DNA of 37,522 nt from positions 1-37,522 of the forward strand of contig JAULBX010027407.1 in NCBI GenBank assembly GCA_032358255.1, read 5' to 3'. The notes beneath the pieces are model-generated. The model had not been told where the DNA came from, did no database searches, and worked only from the letters and a program-made list of their open reading frames with translations. Both the position numbers and the translations under genes were made by a program. The DNA comes from Heterotrichella gracilis. Taxonomy: Eukaryota; Sar; Xanthophyceae; Tribonematales; Xanthonemataceae. Shown here piece after piece: positions 10,101-20,779 of this stretch (position 1 is the first letter of the stretch; every line of letters starts with the position of its first letter).

Positions 10101-13100
10101 CAAAACCCCACGAGTACCGCCGCGCCGCACCTCGCCTCCTCGCCGCGGTCCCTCCTATCGTCTCCCCCCTCCTCCTCCCCTTCCACTCCCTCTCCCTCCC
10201 CTGGCCCCCGATCATCCCCATGCTCCCCTGAGTCAACCAGCACAGGCAGGGGGTGCGAGCGCAGCGCCGAGGCCGCCGGGGACACGGATCCATCCCCGTT
10301 GCCAGGGGAGGAAAACAGGTCCTCGCCCCCAGGGGAGGGGAACAGGTCGTCTGCTCCCCCCAGGGTGCCTGATGGTGCTGTTAGAAGGTCGAGTAGCTCC
10401 TGGTGCTTGCGTAACCGATGGGGCAGCAGCCCTGCAAAAATAAACATTATATATTAAGAGATGAAAATCAAATCCATAAGTAGTTGATGTGTAATAAAGT
10501 CTATTTATAGCTGAGTGTGCGGGTGCCTGAGGATGCCTGAGGTCGAGCAGCTCCTGGTGCTTGCGTAACCGGCGGGATAATGTGCGATGGAAGTTTACAA
10601 AAAGATGGAAAAACACTTGTGTTGCATACACAAGGTTTTACCTATACAGAAAATGTGATTTTAAGTACAGAATTAAATAAAAAATTTACATTTTCTACGA
10701 AAATACTTTGTCATAAAAAGATTTACTTTGTTATTGTTTTTCCAAAAAGTGATGCTTTTTTACTTTCTAAGCTGATTTCTCCTTTTCTACATCCTTCTTT
10801 CTTGTATAAAAAGCCTAAAGTATAAGTTGTATGCTTTAAAAATAAAACTCAAGTCTTTTATCTCTATACTATAGTAGACAAAAGTAAAATGGTAAAGCTT
10901 TGGTAAAGCTTTTTTTATTTTTAAAACTTTTTTATTTTTGGTAAAGCTTTAAGGCAGCAATATGTAAAGTAGTATAAACTTCTTAATTAAAAAGAAACAT
11001 GATAATAATAGTTATAAATAATAATTGAGGAAGGCGTTCCAAGCCGGCAATTGCTGATTGCCCTGTGTGACCCCCCTTCAAGGGCAAAAATGTACAATAT
11101 AATGGTATCAAATGAACTATAAGATAAAACAGAATAAGCAAACAAATAACAAATATATCAAGATAAAAATTCACAGGGGCACCCACCTGCCACCCGCAGC
11201 ACCTCCTGGTCCACCTGTCGGCTGTGCACCAGCGCAGCCATCAGCCGCACAGCGGTGCTGCACACATGCATGTCCTCGCTCCGCACACACTCAAGCAACC
11301 CCTCCCAGCAGGTGCCCAGCCCCTCTTGCACATGGCCCCTGTTGGCGCTCGCGGGGTGGGGCGGTGCGGCAGGGCCCGGCGCGGGCGGCGGGGCTCTTCC
11401 CAGCATGATTGCCAGCACGTGGTTGAGGAATGGCTTGTGGTGCATGGCGTAGGCCATCCGCTCCAGCACAATGAGCGCGGTGAGGGCGCGCGTGGGGCGG
11501 TCGCCTGCGGGGGTAAAGCAAACAAGGGTTATTAATTCAGGTACATTTACAGGCACGATTGCAGTATGGGTGCCCCCCCTGTGTGGAGCCGATTCCTGCG
11601 AAGCTGATTCCATACTATCGCCTTTCTGCATGCCTGCACACTACCTGTGCAATGGAAAGCATCACAAAATGCTGCTGCCGAAACCCCAACCACCATGCTC
11701 ATTTCCAATGTGTGTTGGTTTAACCTTTGTAGATGAATATTGCGGCCGAGCATAGCCTGCACATGCGGCAATCCCCACCTGCATACAATGCGCATGTTTA
11801 GGGTTTAGGGTTTTAATCCCTGCCTACCTGCGTGCTGCACTGGCTCCAGAATGACTGGCGCCACAAACAGCTGCAGCAGCGCCTCCTGGGCAGGGACCAT
11901 GAGGTCGTGGTGGCCTGCACATACCACCGCCCCGTTCAGGCCTTGTGAGAAAACGTTATGAACGCTTGGAGCCCCGCCAGTGGGAGCGCCGTCGCAGCAG
12001 GGCGGGGGGGTGTGCCTGAGCGGCGGTGTGCGAGGGGTGCAGCAGTGCAGCTGACGACGGAGGTGTGTACTGGTTAGTGTACAGGCAATGCACCCAACGG
12101 CGCTTGGTGAACTGCCCTCGCGGGCGATGTGTGTCAGCAGCATGAGAGGTGCGACCACAGCCAACATCTGGCACAGGGAGCATTTGATTGGGTGGCATGG
12201 CGCCACTGCAATTGCACTTGGCGCAAGGGTTTAGGGTTTAGGGTTTGAGCACACCTGTGGCCAGCACGTCGCCGCAGTATGACAGCAGGTCCTCGATGTC
12301 CCCCAGGCACTCGTTCAGGTGGCTGCCGGTCTGCGCGGTGGGCTCAGGGCAGGCCACCAGCTTGTGCAGCTTCTGTGGTCAGCGCATGGGGTTTGAAGTT
12401 AGGGTTTAGGGTTTAGGGCAGCAGCTTGTGGAGCTTCTATGCTTAGTACAGTGAAACCTTCCGGTGCTAGACACGCATGAATACAAACACTTGCCATGCC
12501 GCTGGCCAAAAGGGGAGCAACTGATGCCGCAAAAAAGGCGAAAATGGTGCTGGTGAAAGGCTGCGTTTATGGTTCGCGTATGAGGCGGTAGACCCGCTCG
12601 ATATATCCCTGCTGCACGGCGGGAAGGTGTGCACCTAACTGATGCACTGATTCATGGAGCATATAATTGTAGAACGTAGGTGGCATGGCGCTGGCCGAAA
12701 AGTGAGGCATGCCCTTGAGGGTCGTTGTGGTCATATGCATGCATATAGCAAAATGCGGCAGGTGGGTTTGGGCACCCACCTCGCAGTACTCCGTGACGTG
12801 CAGCGCCAGCTCTGGAAAGTACTGGTTGGCTGGATCCTTCACGATGAACTGCTGGATTCGGTCGTCCCGTATGCTGAACACCGTGAGTGTGAGCGTGCGC
12901 ACTGCTGCCCTCACCATGCCATCCCTGTGCCGCATGAACTTGATGGCCTCGGTGTACAGCGGGAAGGAGGCCTTGCCCGATCCCTCCTGCTGGAAGAAGA
13001 ACTGGATGGTTTTTTCGTTGAGTTTGAGGCTGATCGTCTTGAGCATGTTGATGTAGTAGCCCAGCACCTCGTCGTCGTCAAAGTCGTAGCGCAGCGACAC

Positions 13101-13490
13101 GATCTGCGAGATGTGGTTGTTGCTGAACAGGTAGAACACGGCGATGTTGCTGCGGATGTTCTGGACCATCATGCCCAGCGTCTGCAGGACCTGCATGGCC
13201 ACGTCCCCCCTCCGGTTCACTGGGTCCGACAGTATCCTGGCAAAGTGGCCCAGCATGTTCTGCTCCAGGAAAAACTCGAAGAACAGGGGCTCGTGCTGGT
13301 CGCCCCATATCATCAGCTCAGCGATCGACCGCAGCGTCTCCACGACCAAGTCCCTGTTGGACTCATCCACCTGTGGGTTGTTGAGCAGCACCTCGTGCAG
13401 GTATTGGAGCTCCTCAAGCGAGAAGCGCTCTCGAGGCTGGGAGACGCCACCCAGCAAGCTGCCCCAAAAGGAGGGCTTGGCTTTCGACAT
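7192..13490 (-). CDS. GFS9: GFS9/TT9 (CLEC16A/Ema family) endomembrane trafficking protein, 11 exons
   Basis: Exons: 12780-13490, 12255-12372, 11828-11941, 11187-11504, 10131-10431, 9685-9869, 9174-9373, 8789-8950, 8090-8366, 7735-7844, 7192-7392. All have GT-AG borders and matching phases, giving 898 aa (837 aa in Arabidopsis, about 1050 in human). Exon 1 carries the FPL domain: RFSLEELQYLHEVL, then FYLFSNNHISQIVSL, DEVLGYYINMLKTISLKLN and TIQFFFQQE. Later landmarks are DIEDLLSYCGDVLATG, LLPHRLRKHQELL, QRFVAMTQMRQ, LVAFSKGRERNVYF and a C-terminal DGHWVLSFPDADRA segment. The family is peripheral to Golgi/endosomal membranes and works in vacuolar trafficking and autophagy/mitophagy. Exon 5 (residues about 435-510) holds a Gly/Glu/Asp-rich insert of low conservation. 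The gene follows U1-70K on the same strand, with 1.3 kb between them. Confidence 0.95.
8402..8640 (-). repeat. Two degenerate copies of the GFS9 exon 8 3' edge
   Basis: The exon 8 end with donor (8785-8850, encoding VYQAVQRFVAMTQMRQ) is repeated in the following intron at 8574-8632 (QRFVVMTQMRQ with donor GTGGGTGG) and again, shorter and without the Met-rich end, at 8402-8451 (CQAVQHFVA). Flanking intron text rich in CACCCACC is duplicated too. Only the 8789-8950 copy continues in frame with its neighbours. Confidence 0.85.
10436..11170. other. AT-rich insert in GFS9 intron 4, probably organelle-derived (NUPT/NUMT)
   Basis: Base composition changes abruptly to strongly AT-rich at 10436-10515 and again at 10585-11170, inside a GC-rich gene. 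A plus-strand frame (stop at 10823-10825) reads LQKDGKTLVLHTQGFTYTEN and so on for about 75 residues with AAA/TTT-heavy codon use typical of algal plastids; I cannot name the gene. GGTAAAGCTTT occurs three times (about 10900-10950), like plastid dispersed repeats, and a small GC-rich clump lies at 11028-11090. A transferred plastid (or mitochondrial) fragment is the simplest reading; an AT-rich transposon relic is the alternative. Confidence 0.6.
10531..10580 (-). repeat. Copy of the GFS9 exon 5 5' edge between two AT-rich blocks
   Basis: Bases about 10540-10572 repeat 10392-10424 (encoding LRKHQELLDL). The copy lies in the upstream intron, sandwiched between the two AT-rich blocks, and lacks the acceptor used by the real exon. 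Confidence 0.75.
11797..12419 (-). repeat. Short TTTAGGG arrays in GFS9 introns 1-3
   Basis: Interstitial telomere-type motifs lie at about 11797-11813, 12226-12246 and 12399-12418, next to exons 3 and 2. All read CCCTAAA on the coding strand. Further, more degenerate arrays in this gene are at 7660-7700, 9909-9930 and 10003-10018, in the opposite orientation. Confidence 0.85.
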
Positions 13491-14813
13491 CTGGGTCCCT
13501 CCAGGGACAGGCCCTGCCCCTCCCTCTAAGCTTTCTACGTCAGATTAGCTCCTGTCATTGCACAGCTGCTGCAGAGTGGCGAGGGCAGGGGACCAACACG
13601 GCTACACCGCATACTGGAACGACAGCTCCACCAACTTAAATTAATACAGGCGCACCCTTGCCATCCAAAGAAAGACCGTTTGCGCCAGTGTTTGCAAATG
13701 CATGCATAGAAGTGCATGCACCTTGTTTTGCTTTTTGAAGTGGTTCAAGGGGTGGTGTCCAATTACTAATTGGCGATGGAGCACATGCATGCAAGGGGCA
13801 ATCTGCCCACAAGGAGGACGTTGCGAGTCACGTTAAGGTATGACTGTTGTGACAACCCAAGGTTATATAATGGCAACTAGATATGCCTATTGAGGCGATG
13901 GAACATCCTGCTTTTCATTAAATAAATGCGGCTACTTGCCATGGCGCGTTGGGTGCCAAGAAGCCCTCCAACTTGGAACACCAGTGGTGCAAGTCCAGGC
14001 CACCTTAGCAAGCGGGCAACAGCTTCTATGGCAACCTCCACGATACCCAACATAACATGGGCTCCAGGGACGGGTTGAACTGTAGTGTGCCGCATGCGGG
14101 GCAATGGTCTGGAGCCCGATACGAAGTGGTAGTGGTAACTTCGGTGACCAGCATAGGTCTTGAGGTTTGTTACAATACAGGGCAGTTGTGCTGTATAATG
14201 CATCCGCCAAAGAGATAGAAACAGTGGCCACTGTGCAATCATACCAGCAGGTGCTTTCTAAAGTGGGCGGCGCAGCAGGACAATGGAGTGAATGCCACAA
14301 TGTGTAGTGCTATCAGGTATGCTGTGAAAACCACGGACCCGCATGTGCAACATGTGCAACGCCGCAAACCAAATGCGAATGCGAAACATCAGGACATACT
14401 GTAGTGTGATGGCGTCAAGATGTGCTGCACATTTGCTGGCGCCGGTGATTGATGGTTCATCAGATGGTCAGTGCAGCTGCTGCATAGTCTGATGACTATG
14501 CTCTACACCATCAGCATAGTCGGGGTGAATGCCATGATGTAGAGCTGTTCACCATTGGCACTACAGCTGCTGATGCCACTGTGCCGTTGCTGCTGGCTGT
14601 GAATGTAGTGCAAACCCCATTGGCATGAAGCAAGCTGTTACTGATGCGAGTGAGCAAGTGAGCGCCGCTGACAAGATATCCCCATCCCTCCCTTCTGCTG
14701 CTGACACCACGATGCTGGCGCTGGTGGCTGTAATTGCAGCTGGCCACTTGGATGCGCGAGCCTGTAGGCGCCTGGCCACCCCTACCAAGGCTGCCTTCCC
14801 CCACACTAGTTAC
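13491..14813. other. Intergenic between U1-70K and GFS9
   Basis: This holds the U1-70K 3' flank and GFS9 promoter; no further gene is recognised. A perfect 8-bp inverted repeat with a 4-nt loop is at 14482-14501 (GCATAGTC / GACTATGC), and one arm recurs at about 14514. A minus-strand TGTAA is near 14168. A TATATAA-like box near 13863 is too far from the start codon to assign with confidence. Confidence 0.45.
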
Positions 14814-17800
14814 TCACAAAATGTCCCTCTCCCTCCTGCGCTCGCGGTTGTCCTCCCTTGGCCGCCCCTCAGACTCGCGTGGCCTCTTGCTGGACCTGCA
14901 TGGCCCAACCCTGTCAGCATGGTATCACCCACATACCACACTGTACAACCACCCACATAGCCCCTCCGCTATGCAGCACGCACACGCTACAGGACCCCTC
15001 ACCACCAAATGGTTGCTTGCCATACCATAATCACATGCTACGGTTCACCTGGTCATCAATGTGTCAGCTTGAGATGCACACCCCGCCACTGCCATGTGAT
15101 TGCTTGCCATGCTCATGCACCATGGCCCGTGAGCGCAATCTCATCAACAGCAGGTTCATGCTCATAACGCCCTATGCACAAGCCGCACCAACAGCAGGTT
15201 TATGGCCATGAACAACCACAACATGCCCAGTGCAGGCGCCGCACCTGTCATCGCCGCCGCGGTCCCTCTCCCGCTCCCTGTCGCGCTTCTCCTTCCCGTC
15301 CCGTCCATCCCTGGGATCCCGCGCATCCCTACCATCCCGGCCATCCCTGGGATCGCGCGCATCCCGCTCCCGCTTCCGGTCATCCCCGCCGCGCCGCTCG
15401 CCGCGGTCGTCCCCGCGCACCGCGCGCTCAAACTCCCGCGGCAGGCGCTCCAGCTCCCGGGGGGGCGGCCTGTCCCTGAACGAGTCCCCGCGCGGCGGCC
15501 GGTCGTCCATGTACCCGCCGCCGCGCGGGGGGGGCCGGTCCATCGGCGGGCGCCGCCGGTCGTCCTCCACCCTGTCGGATTCGGCCCGCCGGGCGCGCGC
15601 CGCCAGCCGCTCCTGCTCCTCGGCGTCCTCGTTGCCGTCGCGCCGCTCGCTGCAGGGGAGGTTGGTTAGGGTTTTAGGGTTGACAGGATGGTGGCGCTGG
15701 CGGCAGGCAGCACCTCAATCGCCCACCGCATGCAGATTTTTCAAGGTTACCAAGGCAAGCCGGCATTACAGACAGATCAGCAGTCAGCAACGCACCCTGC
15801 AGGGGGCGCACACCAGTGCATGTGTGAGGGTATGCAGGGGCAAGCAGGACGACATAACATATGCTTTTGAATGCAGAGGCTCAAATGCACGCCCACAGCT
15901 TTACGCTGCGCGGTTTGCGCTAAATAGGCACCTGTTATTAAAGTGCACCCAACTTGGCATGGCTGTGCATCACACAAAGTGGCCTCCCACAAATTAATGC
16001 ACGCAGCTGTAACCAGGTCTGTACATATTATTGTCCCTGTGGTTTCACCACCCCATGCCATGCGCTCAGTGCCCTACCCTGGTTCGCCTGTCGTTGCCAG
16101 CGCTATGATCTTGTTGAGGAACTGCTTCTTGGGGTCCTTGGGCGGCTTGGGGTCCCTGCTCTCCCCGCCCTTGCCGCCACCTAATCGCCGCGGCTTCCTG
16201 TAGGAGGCACCAGCATAGGGGTCAGGACGGGCAGCCAAAGCCAACCCTTGGCTCCTCCTCCCCTAGGGTACAGTTCCCTGGCACTAGCTGAGCTGTCTCC
16301 AAACTTTGATAGCGTTTTGAAATTTGCTAACCAAATAGCCTGTGGCCACACCAGTCTTCTACAGGTTGTTGGGTGCTGAAGGCGATGGCGATTTTAGTGC
16401 CTCAACGGCCCTTTCCAAGCATGACAGCTTCCTAGTTGGTACAGGGGAGTGCTATTATTCCTATTGGCTGCAATGCCACGTGGTACATGCATTTGGCAGT
16501 GCAGTTCCCCATGACTACAGGGCCCGGGAAGGTTCTGCATGAGATAAAATCTGCCCGATTCCACAGAGCGCCCCGGTGCCCACCGTACCAGTTGGGCACA
16601 GTTCGGCCGCGCTCCACGTCCACCAGTATGCGCTTGCTCTCCACTTTCTTGCCGTCCGCAGACTTGTACGCGTTCTTCATGTCGGCCTTGTGCTCAAACT
16701 CCACAAACGCATAGCCCTTGGGCTTGCCTGCCACAGAAGGAAGTATGGTGTAGGGTTTAGGGTTTCGGCCTTGTGCTCACATTCAACAACGGCATAGCCC
16801 TCGGGCTTGCCTGCCACAGAAGGAAGTAGGGTGTTAGGGTGTAGGGTTTCAGCCTTGTGCTTTGTGTACTCCACCAAAGCACAGCCCTTGGGCTTGCCTG
16901 CTCCAACAGGAACTTGGGTTTTAGGGTTTAGGGTTTTAGTGTGCTACAGGTGAGTGTTCAGGATTGATGTGACTTAGTGAAAGGCGCCACAGCAACACAG
17001 CCAGCCTGGGTCACGTGCCTTGTGCCAGCCAGCACAGTCCCAGCACTGCTTATACCACAGCTCAAACTTCACAAAAGCACGACCGTTGGGCTTGCCTAAC
17101 CCAGCAGCGACAAGAAACCAGCATGGCACGGAAACAGCCACTGGGCCAGTGAAACGTCATACATACTAGGCCCGTGCCTCATATTCACAGGTCTGCGGTT
17201 GCATAAGGCATGCAGGAAAGGAATGGGGCCAGGCTTGGGCTATATGCACGCATGGGCAGCACGCAATCTGCTTGGGCACACGCCTGGTCATTTGTGGTTG
17301 AAGCAGGGTTTAGGGTTTAGGGTCCAAAGGTCGCATCAAAGCGCCTGCGTGCGTGAGGGCTGTTACCTGTCTTGATGTCGTTGACGATGCGGATGCGCTT
17401 CACTGGGCCGTATTCCTCAAACTCCCGTTTCAATTTCCGGTCTGACACATCGTAACTGATCCTCCCCACAAACAGCGTTTTGAAGGGGTCGCCCTGTGGG
17501 TACCACCATCACCATGGTGAGGATGTTGCACTGGGTATCCTGGCAGCACTCTGTCCGGGTAACACAATGACACCCATTGACAGATTATGCATGCAGAATA
17601 GTAGAATGCCTGATGGCAGTGCAGTCGGAAATGCACAAGCAACATACTGACCTCAGCATTAGGGTCCTTGGCAGGCGCCCAGTCCTTTGCATCCTCCTCC
17701 GCCTTCTTCTCAGCCTGCACAGGGCACAGCCAGCCACTTACAAACCTGAGCAAGTTTCTGTATTGCTCACTGCTTTGGTGTGTTGCAACCCCTGCGCATG

Positions 17801-18557
17801 ACGCCCACGCATGTTTGCCTTGGTGCGTTGCAGCCCCTGTGCCTGGCACCCTCACCACTTGATGACTTGCAAAACCTGAGCATGCCTACTCAACCACTGG
17901 TGTGGTGCAACCCCCCGTGCATGTTTTGCTGCTGGTGCGGTGAACAACCCCTGACACCACCCACCCACCTGCTCTTGCCTGACCTTCTGGAGGCGAATCT
18001 TCCTGCAAAGCACAGGCAACACATCATGTTAGACAGTAGCAGGGTGCCTGCACACACGACTCTGCAGCGATATACTTGCAGGGCCCTCATCAGTGCAAGC
18101 CACCACCTACTTTTCAGCCTTAGATTCCTTCTCCACTCGAGCCTGTGCCGCGAGCTCTGGGTTGCGGAAGATGCGCGGCTCGGCGGGCATCCCTTCGGCG
18201 GTGGGAGGCTCATACTCTGGGTCTCCGGGGTTTGCAAACCCGTCGATCAGGTTGGCACAGCCGTTGTACGGCACGCGTGGGGGCCTCTTGTTCGATTTGG
18301 GCACCTTTCCAGGGTTTGGGCGAGGGGCAAACAGGCTGAGCAGCTTGGGAGGGAGCCCCGTTCTGTGGCTGGAGTTGATGCCATCCCTCATGCGCCGTTC
18401 TTGGTCCAACTTGGCCTGGAGGCCAGGGTTTCTGCGGGCAAACGGGTGCCACCGATGAGCATGCGGTGCAGTTGTCATGCATATATGATGCATATGCATC
18501 ATACGTTTCAAAAGCCAGCATTCTGCCCATCATCACCTACCCCTTTGCGAACGACAT
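14814..18557 (-). CDS. SNRNP70: U1 snRNP 70 kDa protein (U1-70K), nine exons
   Basis: Exons 18541-18557, 18111-18431, 17969-18002, 17652-17714, 17367-17493, 16589-16727, 16078-16197, 15245-15649 and 14814-14895 join in consistent phase to 435 aa (437 in human, 427 in Arabidopsis). Residues 1-120 match the U1-70K N-terminus: HRTGLPPKLLSLFAPRP and the FANPGDPEYEPP motif. The RRM has RNP2 LFVGRI (152-157) and RNP1 KGYAFVEF (191-198). ILVDVERGRTVPNW is followed by KPRRLGGGKGG, the family signature. The tail (about 274-435) is Arg/Asp/Glu-rich, with tandem RDPRDGRDG repeats and a basic end. The protein binds stem-loop I of U1 snRNA and helps define 5' splice sites. The first coding exon is only 17 nt and exon 3 only 34 nt. 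Confidence 0.96.
16746..17108 (-). repeat. Three degenerate copies of the U1-70K exon 6 5' edge with TTTAGGG spacers
   Basis: The real acceptor and exon start (about 16690-16745, encoding GKPKGYAFVEFEHKAD) are echoed upstream in the intron at 16764-16830 (GKPEGYAVVECEHKAE), 16849-16905 (GKPKGCALVEYTKHKAE) and 17060-17108 (GKPNGRAFVKFEL). TTTAGGG arrays lie between them at about 16748-16763, 16829-16849, 16917-16937 and 17306-17322. Only the 16727 copy has an uninterrupted frame and correct phases. Confidence 0.92.
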
Positions 18558-19309
18558 GTCTCCAGGCTGATGCCCTTCAGCAACTACGGGTTCTTGAACA
18601 GTTCGAGCTTATCTGGCGGCCACCATGCTACGATCTTTTGGCTTTGCGTGCCAACCTACGGTACGATGTTTTGTTTCCAAAACAAAAGTGGTTGTCAAGG
18701 GAGCTGTGTGTTTGTGCAAACTGCAGCGTAAGCCTGCCCTGTTGGTTAAGAGGTATGATGGGATGCATGACCTTTTACTGCTTGTCCAGATCATTTTGGA
18801 TCATTTTAAATCGGATTTGGCGCGAAAATTCTCCATGGTCGACCAGGTCAAAGGAACTGCTTGCAGAAAAGAGCTCAAGTTGCATCTCAAGCTCAGTATC
18901 GTACACTGCTTATGTACAAGCCAAGTGCTTCAATATTCAAGAAGGGGCCACATCGTTTTTGCATGCATGCATCTTCTTTGCTTGACTTTGTGGTCCATTA
19001 TGTAGGTTGCGCTCACCACAAGTTGTGGTCCACAACAGCTTTATGCTATATATCGACACTAACTCTTAGTATACGTTTCCTGGTTGTTAGGTTGCTAGGA
19101 TACTGTTGGCCTAGTGACGAGGGGTACCCGGTTGTTGTACAGCAGGCAGCCGAATAGTTTCAAAACTATTACCTTACTACGCTTTGCAGTCACAACTCGG
19201 GTTTTGAAACGGCAGGCTTATGTATAACAGAGGGTCACTCTTCAACCTGGGTGTTGATCAAACCGTTGCTCAAGTCCCGAACCTGAGACACCCCCTTAAC
19301 CCTTGCAGC
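18558..19309. other. Upstream region of U1-70K
   Basis: I see no convincing gene. A plus-strand frame at 18625-19005 has no family features. This stretch separates U1-70K (minus) from the putative plus-strand gene after 19310, so it may be a shared divergent promoter. Confidence 0.35.
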
Positions 19310-20345
19310 ATGGCCAGCACTGCAGCGCTGCGCATCATTCAGTTCCAAGCTCCCAAGCATGTGGGCTCCAACTAGAACCGCTGTCGGTGCTCGGGCAGGC
19401 ACACCAAATGCCGAAACACGGCAGCTTTTGTCATCAGGGCGCACGGAGGACTACACACAGCAGCAGCAGCTAAAGGTTCTACGTCTGGTGGAGGGCTCAC
19501 ACTGGCTCCAGACTTGACAACGGAGGAGGTTGCAGTGGAGGTGGGTGGCCCAGGGGCCATGACTCGCAAGACTCCTGCTTTTGTATCACAGGCCAGAAGT
19601 TGCACAGTGTTGCTGACCTCAAAAACGACATTGCGAGAGAGTCATATGCACACGCAAGTCCTTCAGTATGGTATTAACTCCATCTCGAGACTCTCTGCTC
19701 CTCAGCATACTGAAATTCTATATCTTCGGCTGTGGTGCCAGCAGGTCCCATCCCAGCAGGCGAAGGAGGTCCCAGCCCAGCAGGACTCCCCAACTGGAGC
19801 TTATCTGCAGTGGTTTCCAGACTGGATGCCCTCCTGGCTTAAGGAGGTCTTGTATTTGATTGGAGTAGTGCCGTCCATACTCATCTGGGTCGTGGGGACC
19901 TACTTCCTCATTGTCAAGGTAAACAGGAGGGTGGGAGAAATCTTGCCTCTACAACAACATGCCTTCAACCTGTTATGTTGGAGCAATCCTGTTCGTTGTA
20001 GTTGAGGCAAATTGACACAAGAGTGCACAGTGACAAAAGGTGGCAGAAGGGCTGTCTTTACATACAGATAGGTTGGTTCAAGACGGTGAGAGCAAAAGGC
20101 ACAAACGTGGGTGACCCTGTGGGCAGTGTGGTATATATGGGGCCTGTGTGAATAATGGCCCAGTACTAGTGCTGTGGGCAACTGTGTGGTATTGGTGCTA
20201 GTGCGGCTTGTCGTTCCTCACTCTTCTCAAGGGTAAATAAGGTACTAATAGGAATATTATCTTATTACCCTTGCCCTTCCCGCGTTCCTGTCCTTATTAC
20301 CCTTACCCTTCCCACAATCCTCTCCTGCAGGGGTCATTCAGCTGA
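19310..20345 (+). CDS. Putative small single-pass membrane protein, possibly plastid-targeted (tentative model)
   Basis: The firmest piece is exon 19784-19918 (45 codons, phase 0 at both ends): GAYLQWFPDWMPSWLKEV followed by one clear hydrophobic helix (about 23 residues, LYLIGVVPS..FLIV) and donor GTAAAC. A plausible preceding exon ends at 19540 (LTLAPDLTTEEVAVE, donor GTGGGT), and its VIRAHGG text resembles a transit-peptide cleavage region. A start at 19310 (MASTAALRIIQF) is in the same frame but separated from it by a TAG at 19373, so an unseen intron or damage is needed. A short last exon at 20331-20345 would end the protein with GSFS. The acceptor region 19733-19783 has three CCCAGCAG copies. 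I do not recognise the family. Confidence 0.35.
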
Positions 20346-20779
20346 TCACACCAGCAACACTCTGCAAGTAGGTCTGCACCAGTCCTGGTGTGACCCACTG
20401 CAACGAGTACCACAAGACGTGAACGCTGCTGTGGCCTTGAAGACTTCAGAAGGTCGGGCAGGTGGTGTGGTGCACAGGTGTTCTATTGCCGGGGTTTGCC
20501 AGGGGTGAAAGACAGCTCGTTCACCCTGGCATTTATGACGATCGCACCAAAAGCGTGCAAAGGGCAGGGGGCTGTGTACAATATTCTGATGAATGGATGG
20601 ATTTTGGGTTTTTTTCGGTATGAGATCAGTCGGAGCTGAAGCAAAACTGTTTGAGGTGGATGGCTGAGATGGAAATTGGGAATGCGAGTGGTGGTGGTGT
20701 GCATCCTAGCATGTTCTTTTACTGGAGAGCTTTTTTGGGTCAGGCTTGGAGCACTGTGTGGTCATTGGCAAGGGGGTGT
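20346..20779. other. Unassigned stretch
   Basis: No gene is seen. It separates the putative membrane-protein gene from the truncated U-box locus, and it does not resemble the upstream exon of the other U-box copies, which suggests that the duplication breakpoint of copy A lies near 20720-20780. Confidence 0.35.

Noticed and set aside
10580..10825. Functional nuclear gene for the 81-codon AT-rich frame
   Set aside because: It lies in an intron of GFS9, has organelle-like codon use, and begins in the junction with nuclear sequence; more likely a fragment.
12567..12779. Extension of GFS9 exon 1 through to a stop at 12567
   Set aside because: A GTGGGT donor at 12779 and a phase-matched exon at 12372 continue the family homology; the read-through text has none.
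15230..15997. 255-codon Ser/Arg-rich plus-strand frame resembling an SR protein
   Set aside because: It is the antisense of the Arg/Asp-rich tail of U1-70K; the minus strand has the correct phases and known family motifs.
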